Shown here: positions 1 to 8,199 of the stretch, one piece after another | How positions within the stretch are numbered: the stretch's first letter is position 1 | Layout: each line of letters begins with the position of its first letter | Source of the DNA: Mojavia pulchra JT2-VF2 | Lineage (GTDB): Bacteria > Cyanobacteriota > Cyanobacteriia > Cyanobacteriales > Nostocaceae | Assembly (NCBI GenBank): GCA_019359325.1 | Contig: JAHHHN010000002.1 | Coordinates: 1-64,000 of the forward strand | Direction: 5' to 3' | Length of the DNA stretch: 64,000 nucleotides | The notes under the pieces: generated by a model | Told to the model about the DNA's origin: nothing | Seen by the model: the letters and a program-made list of their open reading frames with translations, nothing else | The model's database searches: none | Position numbers and translations under genes: made by a program

Positions 1-529
1 TTTACAAATTTTTAATCCAACAACAATTAACAGTTGGCTGCCAATTTTTTCAATTAAAAGTATCGATAAATTACAAAAGCAAGCGATTTGATTTCCTCTC
101 TCATTCGAGCGATCGCTCCCAACCCAATCACCGAAACAACTCAAGAACTTTTTTCTAGGTGGAAAACAGGTGCGATCGCTTGTGGTCATGATCAAAAGTC
201 CCAACAACGACGGCCCAAACCCGAATGATTTCGTCAACTTCCAAAGTTTTCAGCAACAATTGCCAGGTTAATAATTTCTACCGAGAGTAAACAATTAGAC
301 TTGTTGGTTTGGCTACAAGAGTTTTTATTATAAATTACCTATTTATGAACTGGTGTCTCTTCCTGATGAAAGAGAACTTAGCCATCAACGTTTTCTAAAG
401 TGGGCTTAAAGAATTAATCTCGATGCGATCGCCATCACTCGCTCGCATCTTGTTTGCAGTGCGAAATTTTAGTATTCGTTTTGACAGCAGTGGGGAGTCA
501 ATGGAGGTTTCGCGAAAAGGAGATAACTT
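1..529. other. No recognisable gene; upstream region of the aldo/keto reductase
   Basis: This stretch has several HIP1 octamers and only short, stop-interrupted frames. A short plus-strand frame ending near 410 (reading LPDERELSHQRFLKWA before its stop) looks like a coding remnant but was not recognised. The last 20 bases hold the ribosome binding site of the next gene. Confidence 0.5.
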
Positions 530-1513
530 ATGGAATATCGGCAGTTAGGTAAACACGGCATTCGTGTGTCGGAAATTTGTTTAGGGTCATGGCTCACCTA
601 TGGTGGCGCAACGGTAGAAGATACTGCCCGTCAATGTATTGAGCAAGCCTATGATTTGGGAATTAATTTCTTTGACACGGCAAATGTCTATGCTGGGGGA
701 GAAGCCGAAAAAATTGTGGGTAAGGTGCTGCGGCAGTACCCGCGTGAATCCTATGTTCTGGCAACCAAAGTTTATTTCCCAATGGGCAATGGGCCGAACG
801 ATCGCGGGCTATCACGCAAACATATTTTGGAGCAATGTGATGCCAGCCTGAAGCGATTGGGGCTGGACTACATTGACCTCTACCAGGCACATCGTTATGA
901 CCCCACCGTACCGCTAGCTGAAACCCTGATGGCATTTGATCATCTGGTGAAACAGGGCAAAATCCTTTATTACGGAGTTTCTGCATGGAGTGCCGGACAA
1001 CTCGCCCATGCAACCGACCTGACCCGGTTGGCAAATTTCGCGCCGATCGCGTCCGATCAGCCTCGTTACCATATGTTTGACCGCTCGATTGAAGAAGAAG
1101 TATTACCTCTGTGCCGTCGTGAAGGGATTGGCATAATCAATTACTCTCCCTTAGCACAAGGCTTGCTGACTGGTAAATACAAACCCGGTCAAGCGTTACC
1201 GGAGGGGTCACGGGCAAGTGACCCCAAACAAAATATGTTTTTGAACAATGGAAAACTCGATCAGCAACAGTTACTTAAGGTGCAGCGACTGTTGCCCATC
1301 GCCGAGCAAGAAGGTTTGAGCCTGAGCCAACTGGCGCTTGCCTGGTGCTTACGCAATCCCGAAATTAGTAGCGTCATCATTGGTGCAAGCCAACCAACAC
1401 AGGTACAGGAAAACGCTAGCGCATCAGGTAAGCAACTGTCTCCGGTAACGATTCAACGGATTCAAGAAGTTCTGGAAATGGAAATCAGCGATCGCCTCAC
1501 CGTTGGTGTCTGA
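530..1513 (+). CDS. Aldo/keto reductase, Kv-beta/YghZ-like family
   Basis: Predicted cytosolic NADPH-dependent reductase of carbonyl compounds, 327 residues, the usual length for a single TIM-barrel AKR. The catalytic tetrad is visible as Asp49 (FFDTANVY), Tyr54, Lys80 and His121 (LYQAHRYD). The C-terminal cofactor region (SSVIIGASQPTQVQEN) is typical of the Kv-beta-like branch. The ATG is preceded by AAGGAG at 517-522, so the start is well supported. It lies 56 bp ahead of an SDR-DehI fusion gene on the same strand, and the two probably form a small operon of oxidoreductases. Hand counts of a few lines give about 45-53% G+C, richer than many neighbours. The physiological substrate cannot be told from sequence. 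Confidence 0.93.
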   Translation: MEYRQLGKHGIRVSEICLGSWLTYGGATVEDTARQCIEQAYDLGINFFDTANVYAGGEAEKIVGKVLRQYPRESYVLATKVYFPMGNGPNDRGLSRKHILEQCDASLKRLGLDYIDLYQAHRYDPTVPLAETLMAFDHLVKQGKILYYGVSAWSAGQLAHATDLTRLANFAPIASDQPRYHMFDRSIEEEVLPLCRREGIGIINYSPLAQGLLTGKYKPGQALPEGSRASDPKQNMFLNNGKLDQQQLLKVQRLLPIAEQEGLSLSQLALAWCLRNPEISSVIIGASQPTQVQENASASGKQLSPVTIQRIQEVLEMEISDRLTVGV

Positions 1514-1569
1514 GCTGTTCTCAATTCACTCAATTGGGATTGCAAATCTATCAAAGGAGTTTTTGATTA

Positions 1570-3549
1570 ATGCATATCAATTATGACAGCTTATTTAGGC
1601 TCATCGCCTTTGCGATCGCTTTACTACCCGTTTTCCTGCTACTCGATCGCTGGTGGCGCGAACGGATTTACAACCTGTCAGGCAAAACCATTCTGATTAC
1701 AGGTGGTTCACGCGGATTGGGACTGGTGATGGCACGCCAGTTGATTGATGCAGACGCACGCATAGCAATCTGTGCGCGGGATGAAGCAGAGCTGGAACGG
1801 GCACGAAATGAACTGGAGCAACGAGGCGGTGAAGTTTTCGCCTTGACCTGTGACGTGACGGATCAAGCTCAGGTTGAGCAAATGGTACAACAGGTGAAAC
1901 ATCGCTTTGGAGCGATCAACATTCTCATCAACAATGCGGGAACCGACATCGTAGGCCCGGTAGAAACCCTCACTATGCAGGACTACGACGATATGATGAA
2001 ACTGCATTTCTGGGCACCGCTCTACACAATGTATGCCGTTTTGCCAGAGATGCGGCAGCAAAAGAGCGGACGAATTGTGAATATCTCCTCGATTGGGGGA
2101 AAACTGGCATCGCCGCATATGGTCGGGTATTGCGCCAGCAAATTTGCCCTGGTTGGGCTATCAGAAGGAATGCGAACCGAGTTAGCAAAAGATGGAATTG
2201 CCGTTACAACCGTATGTCCTGGTTTCATTCGCACCGGAGTGATCGATCATGCCGTGATGAAAGGTCAGCACCGCAAGGAGTTTGCTTGGTTTAGCATTGG
2301 TGATTCGCTACCGTTGATTTCTGCCAGTGCAGAAAAGGTTGCCCGTGCCACGATCGCTGGATTACGCCGGGGTGCTACGGAAGTCATTGTGCCGTTGCCA
2401 ACCTGGTTCTCGGTCAAATTCTATGCCCTGTTCCCCGGACTGAGTACCAATCTATTCGGTTTGGTAAATCAGCTTTTACCAGAACCGGGTGGAATTGGCA
2501 AAGAGCGGGCATTTGGCAAAGACAGCCACTCAGCTTGGTCGCCCTCTTGGTTAACTTATTTGAGCGATCGCGCCGCACAACGAAATAACGAACGTCCGGT
2601 AACTGAACCAAAAGGTGCGACCGAGGTTAAACAGGTGGGAACCGATGGCAAATTATCGCTCCAAGCCCCTAAACCGACCCTTGCAGAAGATAACCAATCT
2701 GCCTTTCCATTAATCGATCCTGGCCAAGCACCTTCTGAAGTTCAAGCCTGTTTAAGCGATATTCAAGATACATTAGGGATTCCCTGGAAACCTGCTAACT
2801 GGCGAGCTTACGCGATGTTTCCCCCCGTGATGCAGTTGTTTTGGCAACGGCTCAAAGGAGCCACACAAACTGAATATTTTTTAGAGAATGCGATCGCCAT
2901 TACCGAACAGGTATATCGAGATGTTGATGACTGGTATCAACCGAGTTATCAAATCGATGTTGATCAGGCATCGCAGCGGCAGATCCAGCGAGAATTGAAT
3001 GCGTTTAGCTTTGGTAATCCGCAATTGCTGATTCAACAGATCGCTTTAAGTAAAACCCTAGCAGGCGAAGTCGTTGGCCAAGATGGGAGTGCAGATATCC
3101 GGCGGGGGCCGAATGCCTATCGTCATCCAGAAATTAAATTAACCGGGGAGCAGGAGGCAAGAGAAATTTCTGCACAAATGCAGCGTGTGTATCGTGACAT
3201 TAAGCAAACTCTGGGGGTTCCGCTCGTCAACTCTGATTACCAGGCTCTTGCTCGTTGGTCTGCCTTTTTCATTCCCGCTTGGGAGGATATCAAACTCTGG
3301 CGTGAGCGACCGGAATATCAGCTTCTCAAGCAAGCAATTGTGCAAAGAGCAGAGAATGCTGCCAGTCAGCTTCGTCCTGCGGTTGTCATCGGTGAAGCAG
3401 AAGTACGCGATCTCTTAGACAATCCCGAAGATTTCGAGCAAATTCAGCAGACGGTGCAGATGTTTACAGAGATTTTGCCCGAACTGATTATCCAGGATGC
3501 TCTATTTTATCTGGGTTTGGCAGGTGTTCAGCAAGCGATCGCTCGCTGA
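1570..3549 (+). CDS. Short-chain dehydrogenase fused to a DehI-like haloacid dehalogenase domain
   Basis: A 659-residue two-domain protein. Residues 8-26 form a hydrophobic N-terminal segment, probably a membrane anchor. Residues 37-300 are a classical SDR: TGGSRGLG at 44-51, NNAG at 121-124, Ser174, and the YxxxK pair Tyr187/Lys191. After a polar linker (about 310-385), residues 388-655 resemble the group I 2-haloacid dehalogenase DehI in its two-repeat all-helical layout: EVQACLSDIQDTLGIPW and, later, LNAFSFGNPQLLIQ and NSDYQALARW. Asn483 and Asp556 align by eye with the DehI residues I recall as catalytic. The ATG has AAAGGAG ten bases upstream. SDRs of this type are usually under 350 residues, so the extension is the odd part. 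Whether it dehalogenates is inference. Confidence 0.85.
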   Translation: MHINYDSLFRLIAFAIALLPVFLLLDRWWRERIYNLSGKTILITGGSRGLGLVMARQLIDADARIAICARDEAELERARNELEQRGGEVFALTCDVTDQAQVEQMVQQVKHRFGAINILINNAGTDIVGPVETLTMQDYDDMMKLHFWAPLYTMYAVLPEMRQQKSGRIVNISSIGGKLASPHMVGYCASKFALVGLSEGMRTELAKDGIAVTTVCPGFIRTGVIDHAVMKGQHRKEFAWFSIGDSLPLISASAEKVARATIAGLRRGATEVIVPLPTWFSVKFYALFPGLSTNLFGLVNQLLPEPGGIGKERAFGKDSHSAWSPSWLTYLSDRAAQRNNERPVTEPKGATEVKQVGTDGKLSLQAPKPTLAEDNQSAFPLIDPGQAPSEVQACLSDIQDTLGIPWKPANWRAYAMFPPVMQLFWQRLKGATQTEYFLENAIAITEQVYRDVDDWYQPSYQIDVDQASQRQIQRELNAFSFGNPQLLIQQIALSKTLAGEVVGQDGSADIRRGPNAYRHPEIKLTGEQEAREISAQMQRVYRDIKQTLGVPLVNSDYQALARWSAFFIPAWEDIKLWRERPEYQLLKQAIVQRAENAASQLRPAVVIGEAEVRDLLDNPEDFEQIQQTVQMFTEILPELIIQDALFYLGLAGVQQAIAR

Positions 3550-3574
3550 AGTCGATAGTCAGGAATTGGGTTTA

Positions 3575-3829
3575 ATGATGATTCTGGCGATCGCGCTCAT
3601 CGTTTTGTTCATTGCCTATGTCCTAGATTGCCTCGTTTGTATCCCCTCAATGATGGAACACAAGCGAGGCACTATCATCGTCAGCAGTGGTTTATCTCGC
3701 TATCCAAGAGAAGGCTTTATCGCTCATAATACCGCCAATTCTAAATTAACTGAGATATACACCACCAGAAATACAACTTGTTATATTCCAAAATTTATTA
3801 TTTATTCCCTCAGTATAACTGCTTTATAA
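3575..3829 (+). CDS. Possible small membrane protein
   Basis: An 84-residue frame that opens with a strong hydrophobic segment (ILAIALIVLFIAYVLDCLV), then a short polar tail with no recognised motif. A weak AGGA lies about ten bases before the ATG. It starts 25 bases after the SDR-DehI stop codon and could be co-transcribed. The tail has no family I know and the frame may be chance, or the remnant of a longer membrane protein. Confidence 0.25.
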   Translation: MMILAIALIVLFIAYVLDCLVCIPSMMEHKRGTIIVSSGLSRYPREGFIAHNTANSKLTEIYTTRNTTCYIPKFIIYSLSITAL

Positions 3830-3857
3830 CCTCTATATTCCCTGAGTACTATTTTCA

Positions 3858-3887
3858 GTTTATCTGTACGAGTTCGTACAGATAAAC
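3858..3887. repeat. Perfect 14-bp-arm palindrome
   Basis: GTTTATCTGTACGA is followed after two bases by its exact reverse complement. It lies between the SDR-DehI unit and a small hypothetical gene. No T-run follows directly, so it may be a terminator without U-tract, an operator, or a repeat element. Confidence 0.6.
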
Positions 3888-3968
3888 GCTAGTTATTTTA
3901 TTTAAATTTGAGAACAAGATGCATTTGAACGCACCATGTTCATTAGATTTAAAAATGGAAAAATTGCT

Positions 3969-4163
3969 ATGATGTTCAACATTAATGAGTATGTACTAAA
4001 TCCCCAAACTGGACAGGTGGGAAAAGTTATTGGTTACGGTCATGAAATTATCAACAATGTATATACCGTAACCCTAAAAGTTTTAATATCTGAAACTGCT
4101 CATTATCCAAATAAGTTATTAGTCTTGGAAGATTTAGTTTCAGCCTGGAGTGTGATGCCATAA
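3969..4163 (+). CDS. Small hypothetical protein, SH3/KOW-like
   Basis: A 64-residue protein (start at the first of two adjacent Met codons; an upstream ATG at 3936 is possible). The sequence runs through NEYVLNPQTGQVGKVIGYGHEI and then alternating strands, which suggests a small beta-barrel of the KOW/SH3 sort. It resembles in layout, but not closely in sequence, the small protein at 4437-4655. It is followed by a strong hairpin at 4181-4207. Function unknown. Confidence 0.55.
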   Translation: MMFNINEYVLNPQTGQVGKVIGYGHEIINNVYTVTLKVLISETAHYPNKLLVLEDLVSAWSVMP

Positions 4164-4180
4164 ATAGAAAATTTCCATTA

Positions 4181-4207
4181 TTTAAGAGCAATTAAATTGC
4201 TCTTAAA
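4181..4207 (+). terminator. Hairpin terminator after the small hypothetical gene
   Basis: TTTAAGAGCAATT and its exact reverse complement flank a single base, giving 13-bp arms, 17 bases after the stop codon. The stem is A/T-rich, so strength is uncertain. Confidence 0.6.
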
Positions 4208-4436
4208 TAAAATTATTAATTCCAAATGAAGCGACATTTTTTTTGAGATAGAAGATTAGGATTTTTTGGCAGAATCTATTTACGTTTTGTTTGGTTCAAT
4301 ACTAACTATGGATGTATAGACTAAATTTCAAAGTTAATACTCCTGACACAGAAAATACTGAAATTTACGATAGATAATAACTATTTTTTGCAGTTAAAAG
4401 TATAAAGCAAAGTTTATTGATTTAAAAAGGAACAGT

Positions 4437-4655
4437 ATGATTACAAATATTTTGTCAATGCCGAAGTTTAGCCAAGGTCAAAAAGTAGTATTTGTCGGTG
4501 GTGAAGGCATCATTAAAAATTATAGGCCAGAGTCAGATAGCTGGGTTTATTTGGTAGAGATGCCTTTAAGACCAAAGCAAAATATAGATAGGGTCGGCTA
4601 TGAAACCATGCTCTGGCTATCTGAATCCGAGATATCTGAAATTTTTAAGACTTGA
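4437..4655 (+). CDS. Small hypothetical protein, SH3/KOW-like
   Basis: A 72-residue protein. The core KFSQGQKVVFVGGEGIIKNY reads like the start of a KOW/SH3 barrel, followed by an acidic tail WLSESEISEIF. The ATG has AAAAAGG six bases upstream, which supports translation. Short proteins of this look occur in Nostocales, from memory. No function can be assigned; nucleic-acid or protein binding would fit the fold but is inference. Confidence 0.6.
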   Translation: MITNILSMPKFSQGQKVVFVGGEGIIKNYRPESDSWVYLVEMPLRPKQNIDRVGYETMLWLSESEISEIFKT

Positions 4656-4755
4656 TAATCAGAAGTCATTAGTAATTCAATTAAGAGACAGATCAAATCT
4701 AGCTTTTTTATTATCAAGAGAAAGCTTAGTATGAATGGAATTCTGTTAACTTTAG

Positions 4756-5042
4756 ATTTATAAATTTGAGCAACAGTGGCACTTAGGGTGTTTACTTTCA
4801 GTCCTTGCTGATCAACAGGATATGTGGGGGCTGGGGCTAGACGAGAATACAGCTGTGATAGTTAAAGGTAACCAGTTTAGAGTCATTGGCAAAAATGCCG
4901 TCACTGTTGTAGATGTCAGTGAGGCTAGCAACAGCGACGAGAACAAACTCGGCAAGGGAGAGAATTAGTAGTCTGGGGAGCCTAGCTAAATGTTCTTCCT
5001 GATGGATACAGTTTTTATATTGAAAACGAAGGTCAATTCTGA
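4756..5042 (+). pseudogene. Broken cyanophycinase-type (peptidase S51) gene, C-terminal fragment
   Basis: Plus-strand frame 4756-4968 translates to the C-terminal third of an S51 peptidase: GCLLSVLADQQDMWG, then LGLDENTAVIVKGNQFRVIG and KNAVTVVD, which matches the block around the conserved DEnTA motif of cyanophycinases. The frame hits a stop at 4966. The expected C-terminal end (LNVLPDGYSFYIENEGQF) continues in another frame at 4986-5042. The N-terminal half with the nucleophile serine is missing and no start codon or ribosome site fits. The fragment differs from the intact CphB at 31.8 kb, so it derives from a paralogue of another subgroup. Confidence 0.75.
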
Positions 5043-6006
5043 AGAAAGCCTCTAGTAAAGAATTATTTAGTGTCTGAGCTAGGCTGCCTGCTAAAATACA
5101 TAAACATGATTGAGTACGAAATTCTACCTCAAACACATAAAACATTTGTGCAAGTTGCAATGATTCGGTTAATGCTTTCCTAACATCCTCTAATACCAAT
5201 TCACGAAAATCCTGATAGACATAAATTTTTCGTAGGGGTTTAGCATTGCTAAACCCAAATCCCGCGTATTTGTATCATTATTAAAGTGAAATGGGATAAG
5301 AGTAAACAACAGGCTGTTTATAACTAAGTCTTATTATCCAAACACTCATCACCAATTAAACTTGCAAAAATTTTTATAGAGCCTATAGTTATATATAAGC
5401 ATTAACTTGTTATGTGATTTTAGCTACTTATAGAAATATTAAATTTTTATAAAAATTACAACAGATATAAAAATGAATTAATTCCTTGCTATCTTAATTC
5501 AATTGATATTTTGCGTCGTACATCTGAAGAAAAGCGACCGGATAACTATCAATAATCAATTGCTGATTGTGAATAGGGTTTAGAACTGGACTAAGTGCGC
5601 TCGCACCCCTTTGACGAATCGCTAAATACCTCAAGTCCTTGTGTGTTTAGCCTTTGGTATCCAAGTATTAATAAGAAAAGAGTAAGAAACGCCAACAGTA
5701 TAGAAACGTGGCTGTTGTATCATTGGAACCACAAAAATCACTGATTGCGAAGGCAGTAACGGCTGTTTCATGTATGTATTGGAGCAGCCTAAGCTTTTCC
5801 GTACTATAAAAGTAGCCCATCTTTTGAAAGCCGATACTCTTACAGCCACAACAGAGCAAAAGTGTTGAAGGTTCGCACCCATCCAAAACGCTTGGGGACA
5901 AGACTTTCTTGTTTAATACTTTAGGTATTTCTGATTTATTTCTTTCGCCCAGCATTGGCGGCTAATTCCGCATTTATCACAATTAAATTGACAAATCTAG
6001 CATTAG
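5043..6006. other. Gene-free stretch with repeat fragments
   Basis: Only short frames without recognisable motifs are present. It holds a 25-nt REP palindrome (5232-5256) and, right after it, a half-copy of a MITE-like terminal sequence (about 5266-5290) related to the element at 61.4 kb. Open frames on the minus strand near 5631-5955 carry no family signal and were not accepted. Confidence 0.5.
5232..5256 (+). repeat. REP palindrome, copy 1
   Basis: 25 nt: GTAG, then GGGTTTAGC, ATT, GCTAAACCC. The two 9-nt arms are perfectly complementary. The same frame (GTAG + GGG + six variable bases + three-base loop + complement) recurs at 63448-63472 and 63828-63852 with different but complementary stem bases. 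Confidence 0.75.
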
Positions 6007-6579
6007 TCATCGCATAGGAAGCGGAACCCACTTTTGGAAACCTTCTAAATGATTCCAGTAAGCTAAATAACCAGTGAATGCCCAAATCAGCGCAGCTATG
6101 ATCAGCACCGCCGCACCAATTAAGCGCCAATTTCGGTTAGCTTTCCAATAGAGAGTTGGTGCAGCAAAAATGCCACCCAAGCCGGTGAGAATAAAACCTA
6201 TTCCTGACATTAATGGTTGCCGTGTCATGTTCAAGTTAATGATGCGTACACCGACCACGATCGCAGCCAAGCCAGCAAAAAAAGCATAAATTGCAATTGT
6301 CAGCAAATCCCAACCTAACGAAAGTGCGATCGCTGACGCAATGAACAAAATTCCGAACAATACCGTAGTTTCACCAAAAGCAATGTTAAAACTACCACCA
6401 ACTGGCCAAGTAAATATCATGTGTAATCCAGTTGTTAAGGCGATCGCACCTGTAATTCCAAAGCCAGGAATCCACTGTTTCTGATTAGCGTTATCTATCC
6501 CTCGATACACGTAATCTGCCAGTAAAATTAACCCGGCTACCATATTGATCAACATGAGTGTGATGTAGTCGATAAACAT
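6007..6579 (-). CDS. DUF981-family membrane protein
   Basis: A 190-residue protein with about six hydrophobic segments and short loops, starting MFIDYITLMLINMVAGLIL, which is the opening I associate with DUF981 proteins. Conserved polar points inside the helices include the HMIFTWP and FGETTVLFG stretches. Family function is unknown. It stands alone, convergent to nothing and divergent from glpX across a 488-bp gap. The last residues overlap a region of short spurious frames on the other side. Confidence 0.8.
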   Translation of the reverse strand: MFIDYITLMLINMVAGLILLADYVYRGIDNANQKQWIPGFGITGAIALTTGLHMIFTWPVGGSFNIAFGETTVLFGILFIASAIALSLGWDLLTIAIYAFFAGLAAIVVGVRIINLNMTRQPLMSGIGFILTGLGGIFAAPTLYWKANRNWRLIGAAVLIIAALIWAFTGYLAYWNHLEGFQKWVPLPMR

Positions 6580-7067
6580 GATTAATGTCTGAATGTATTT
6601 CTAGGTTGATTTACTGTTTTATTTCACTCATTAAGTGCTGTAGGTATAGGCTGATTTAGGAAGCGTAAAAAGAAAAAATTGTTTAAGGTATCAAATATCG
6701 CTTCGTCAGTACAAGCTACTTTACCTCATTCTCTGCCGTGCTTTCTTGAGGGAACACAGCAGCTTTTTATGCTGATAGATGGTTAAGTGTTACGATCTTG
6801 GCATATTCCGAGTGCTTATTTTAAGTTAATACAAACGAACAAAACACACAGTTAGAAGCATAGCTTTCCCCTAGAGCATACTATTTACAGGAGCAGTATG
6901 AGCCGAAAAAGATGTCACAATAGACACTTTGCAAAATGTTTAGCAGTAAAACTTAACATAGGTGTCTATCAAGACTATTTTCCAGGTGTATCCGCCCTTT
7001 GGTAGACTTGAAGACTGGAAGAGCTAGATAAAACGACGCTAAGTCAAGCAATTGAGAGGGCGACTCT
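6580..7067. promoter_or_regulatory. Long divergent intergenic region upstream of glpX
   Basis: 488 bp between the DUF981 gene and glpX, likely to contain both promoters. No clear -10/-35 pair was picked. It contains a short open frame with a good ribosome site (see 6898-7005). The GAGAGGG at 7054-7060 is the glpX ribosome binding site. Confidence 0.4.
6898..7005 (+). CDS. Possible upstream short ORF in the glpX leader
   Basis: A 35-codon frame (starts MSRKRCHNRHFAKCL) with AGGAG a few bases before the ATG, ending 62 bases ahead of glpX. It is basic at its start and has no known motif. It may be a regulatory leader peptide, a real small protein, or chance. Confidence 0.2.
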   Translation: MSRKRCHNRHFAKCLAVKLNIGVYQDYFPGVSALW

Positions 7068-8105
7068 GTGGAAAATACACTTGGGTTAGAGATTATTGAG
7101 GTAGTAGAACAAGCCGCGATCGCATCCTCAAAGTGGATGGGCAAAGGCGAAAAAAACATTGCTGACCAAGTAGCAGTGGAAGCCATGCGGGAGCGGATGA
7201 ACAAAATTTATATGCGTGGTCGCATTGTCATTGGCGAAGGCGAACGTGACGATGCCCCTATGCTGTATATTGGCGAAGAAGTAGGTATCTGCTCCCGTCC
7301 AGATGCCAAAGACTTCTGTAACCCAGATGAATTGGTCGAAATCGACATCGCTGTTGACCCCTGTGAAGGTACAAACCTGGTAGCATACGGACAACCTGGT
7401 TCGATGGCTGTCTTGGCAATTTCGGAAAAAGGTGGATTATTTGCTGCTCCTGACTTCTACATGAAGAAGTTAGCAGCACCTCCAGCAGCTAAGGGCAAGG
7501 TAGACATCAACAAGTCAGCAACAGAAAACCTCAAGATTCTCTCCGAGTGTCTAGATCGCTCTATCGAAGAACTTGTGGTAGTTGTCATGAAGCGCGAACG
7601 CCACAACGATTTGATTAAAGAAATCCGCGACGCTGGGGCGAGAGTGCAACTGATTTCCGATGGTGATGTGGGTGCAGCCATCTCTTGTGGTTTTGCTGGA
7701 ACTAACATCCACGCGCTGATGGGTATTGGTGCTGCTCCTGAAGGTGTAATTTCCGCAGCCGCCATGCGTGCTTTGGGTGGACACTTCCAAGGTCAACTGA
7801 TCTACGATCCAGCAGTAGTGAAAACAGGTTTGATTGGAGAAAGTAAAGAAGCCAACCTTGATCGTCTGAAGTCTATGAATATCAATGACCCCGATAAGGT
7901 CTACGATGCTCATGAACTAGCATCTGGTCAAACCGTGCTGTTCGCTGCTTGCGGTATTACCTCTGGTAACTTAATGCAAGGTGTACGCTTTTTCAAGGGT
8001 GGAGCAAGAACTCAAAGCTTAGTTATTTCCAACCAGTCAAAAACTGCTCGTTTTGTGGATACCATTCACATGTTTGAAGAGCCTAAGACCGTGCAATTGC
8101 GATAA
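7068..8105 (+). CDS. glpX: Class II fructose-1,6-/sedoheptulose-1,7-bisphosphatase
   Basis: Cyanobacterial dual-function phosphatase of the Calvin cycle and gluconeogenesis, removing phosphate from FBP and SBP in the cytosol. At 345 residues it has the full family length. Metal- and substrate-binding blocks are plain: [15 protein letters not shown] (about 56-70), the DPCEGTN block at 97-103, and the SDGDVGAAI block further on. Translation starts at GTG 7068 with GAGAGGG upstream. The GTG start matters because the next in-frame ATG would delete conserved N-terminal sequence. hemA follows 94 bp downstream on the same strand, the same order I recall from Anabaena PCC 7120. A hairpin in the gap may reduce read-through. 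Confidence 0.96.
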   Translation: MENTLGLEIIEVVEQAAIASSKWMGKGEKNIADQVAVEAMRERMNKIYMRGRIVIGEGERDDAPMLYIGEEVGICSRPDAKDFCNPDELVEIDIAVDPCEGTNLVAYGQPGSMAVLAISEKGGLFAAPDFYMKKLAAPPAAKGKVDINKSATENLKILSECLDRSIEELVVVVMKRERHNDLIKEIRDAGARVQLISDGDVGAAISCGFAGTNIHALMGIGAAPEGVISAAAMRALGGHFQGQLIYDPAVVKTGLIGESKEANLDRLKSMNINDPDKVYDAHELASGQTVLFAACGITSGNLMQGVRFFKGGARTQSLVISNQSKTARFVDTIHMFEEPKTVQLR

Positions 8106-8112
8106 ATAGTGA

Positions 8113-8146
8113 GGAGTTAGGAGTAATGAATTCTATTCCTAACTCC
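8113..8146 (+). repeat. Hairpin between glpX and hemA
   Basis: GGAGTTAGGA pairs with TCCTAACTCC across a 14-base loop. This GAGTTAGGAGT wording is common in Nostoc intergenic repeats. It may act as a weak terminator or processing site; no T-run follows. Confidence 0.55.
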
Positions 8147-8199
8147 CCACTGACCATTCACCACTTACCAATTAACATTTAGCAATTACCATTTAGCAG

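Noticed and set aside
4837-5199. 120-codon minus-strand frame
   Set aside because: It is antisense to the cyanophycinase relic and has no motif.
5631-5955. Two overlapping minus-strand frames of 83 and 95 codons
   Set aside because: No recognisable family, poor ribosome sites, and the two overlap in different frames.
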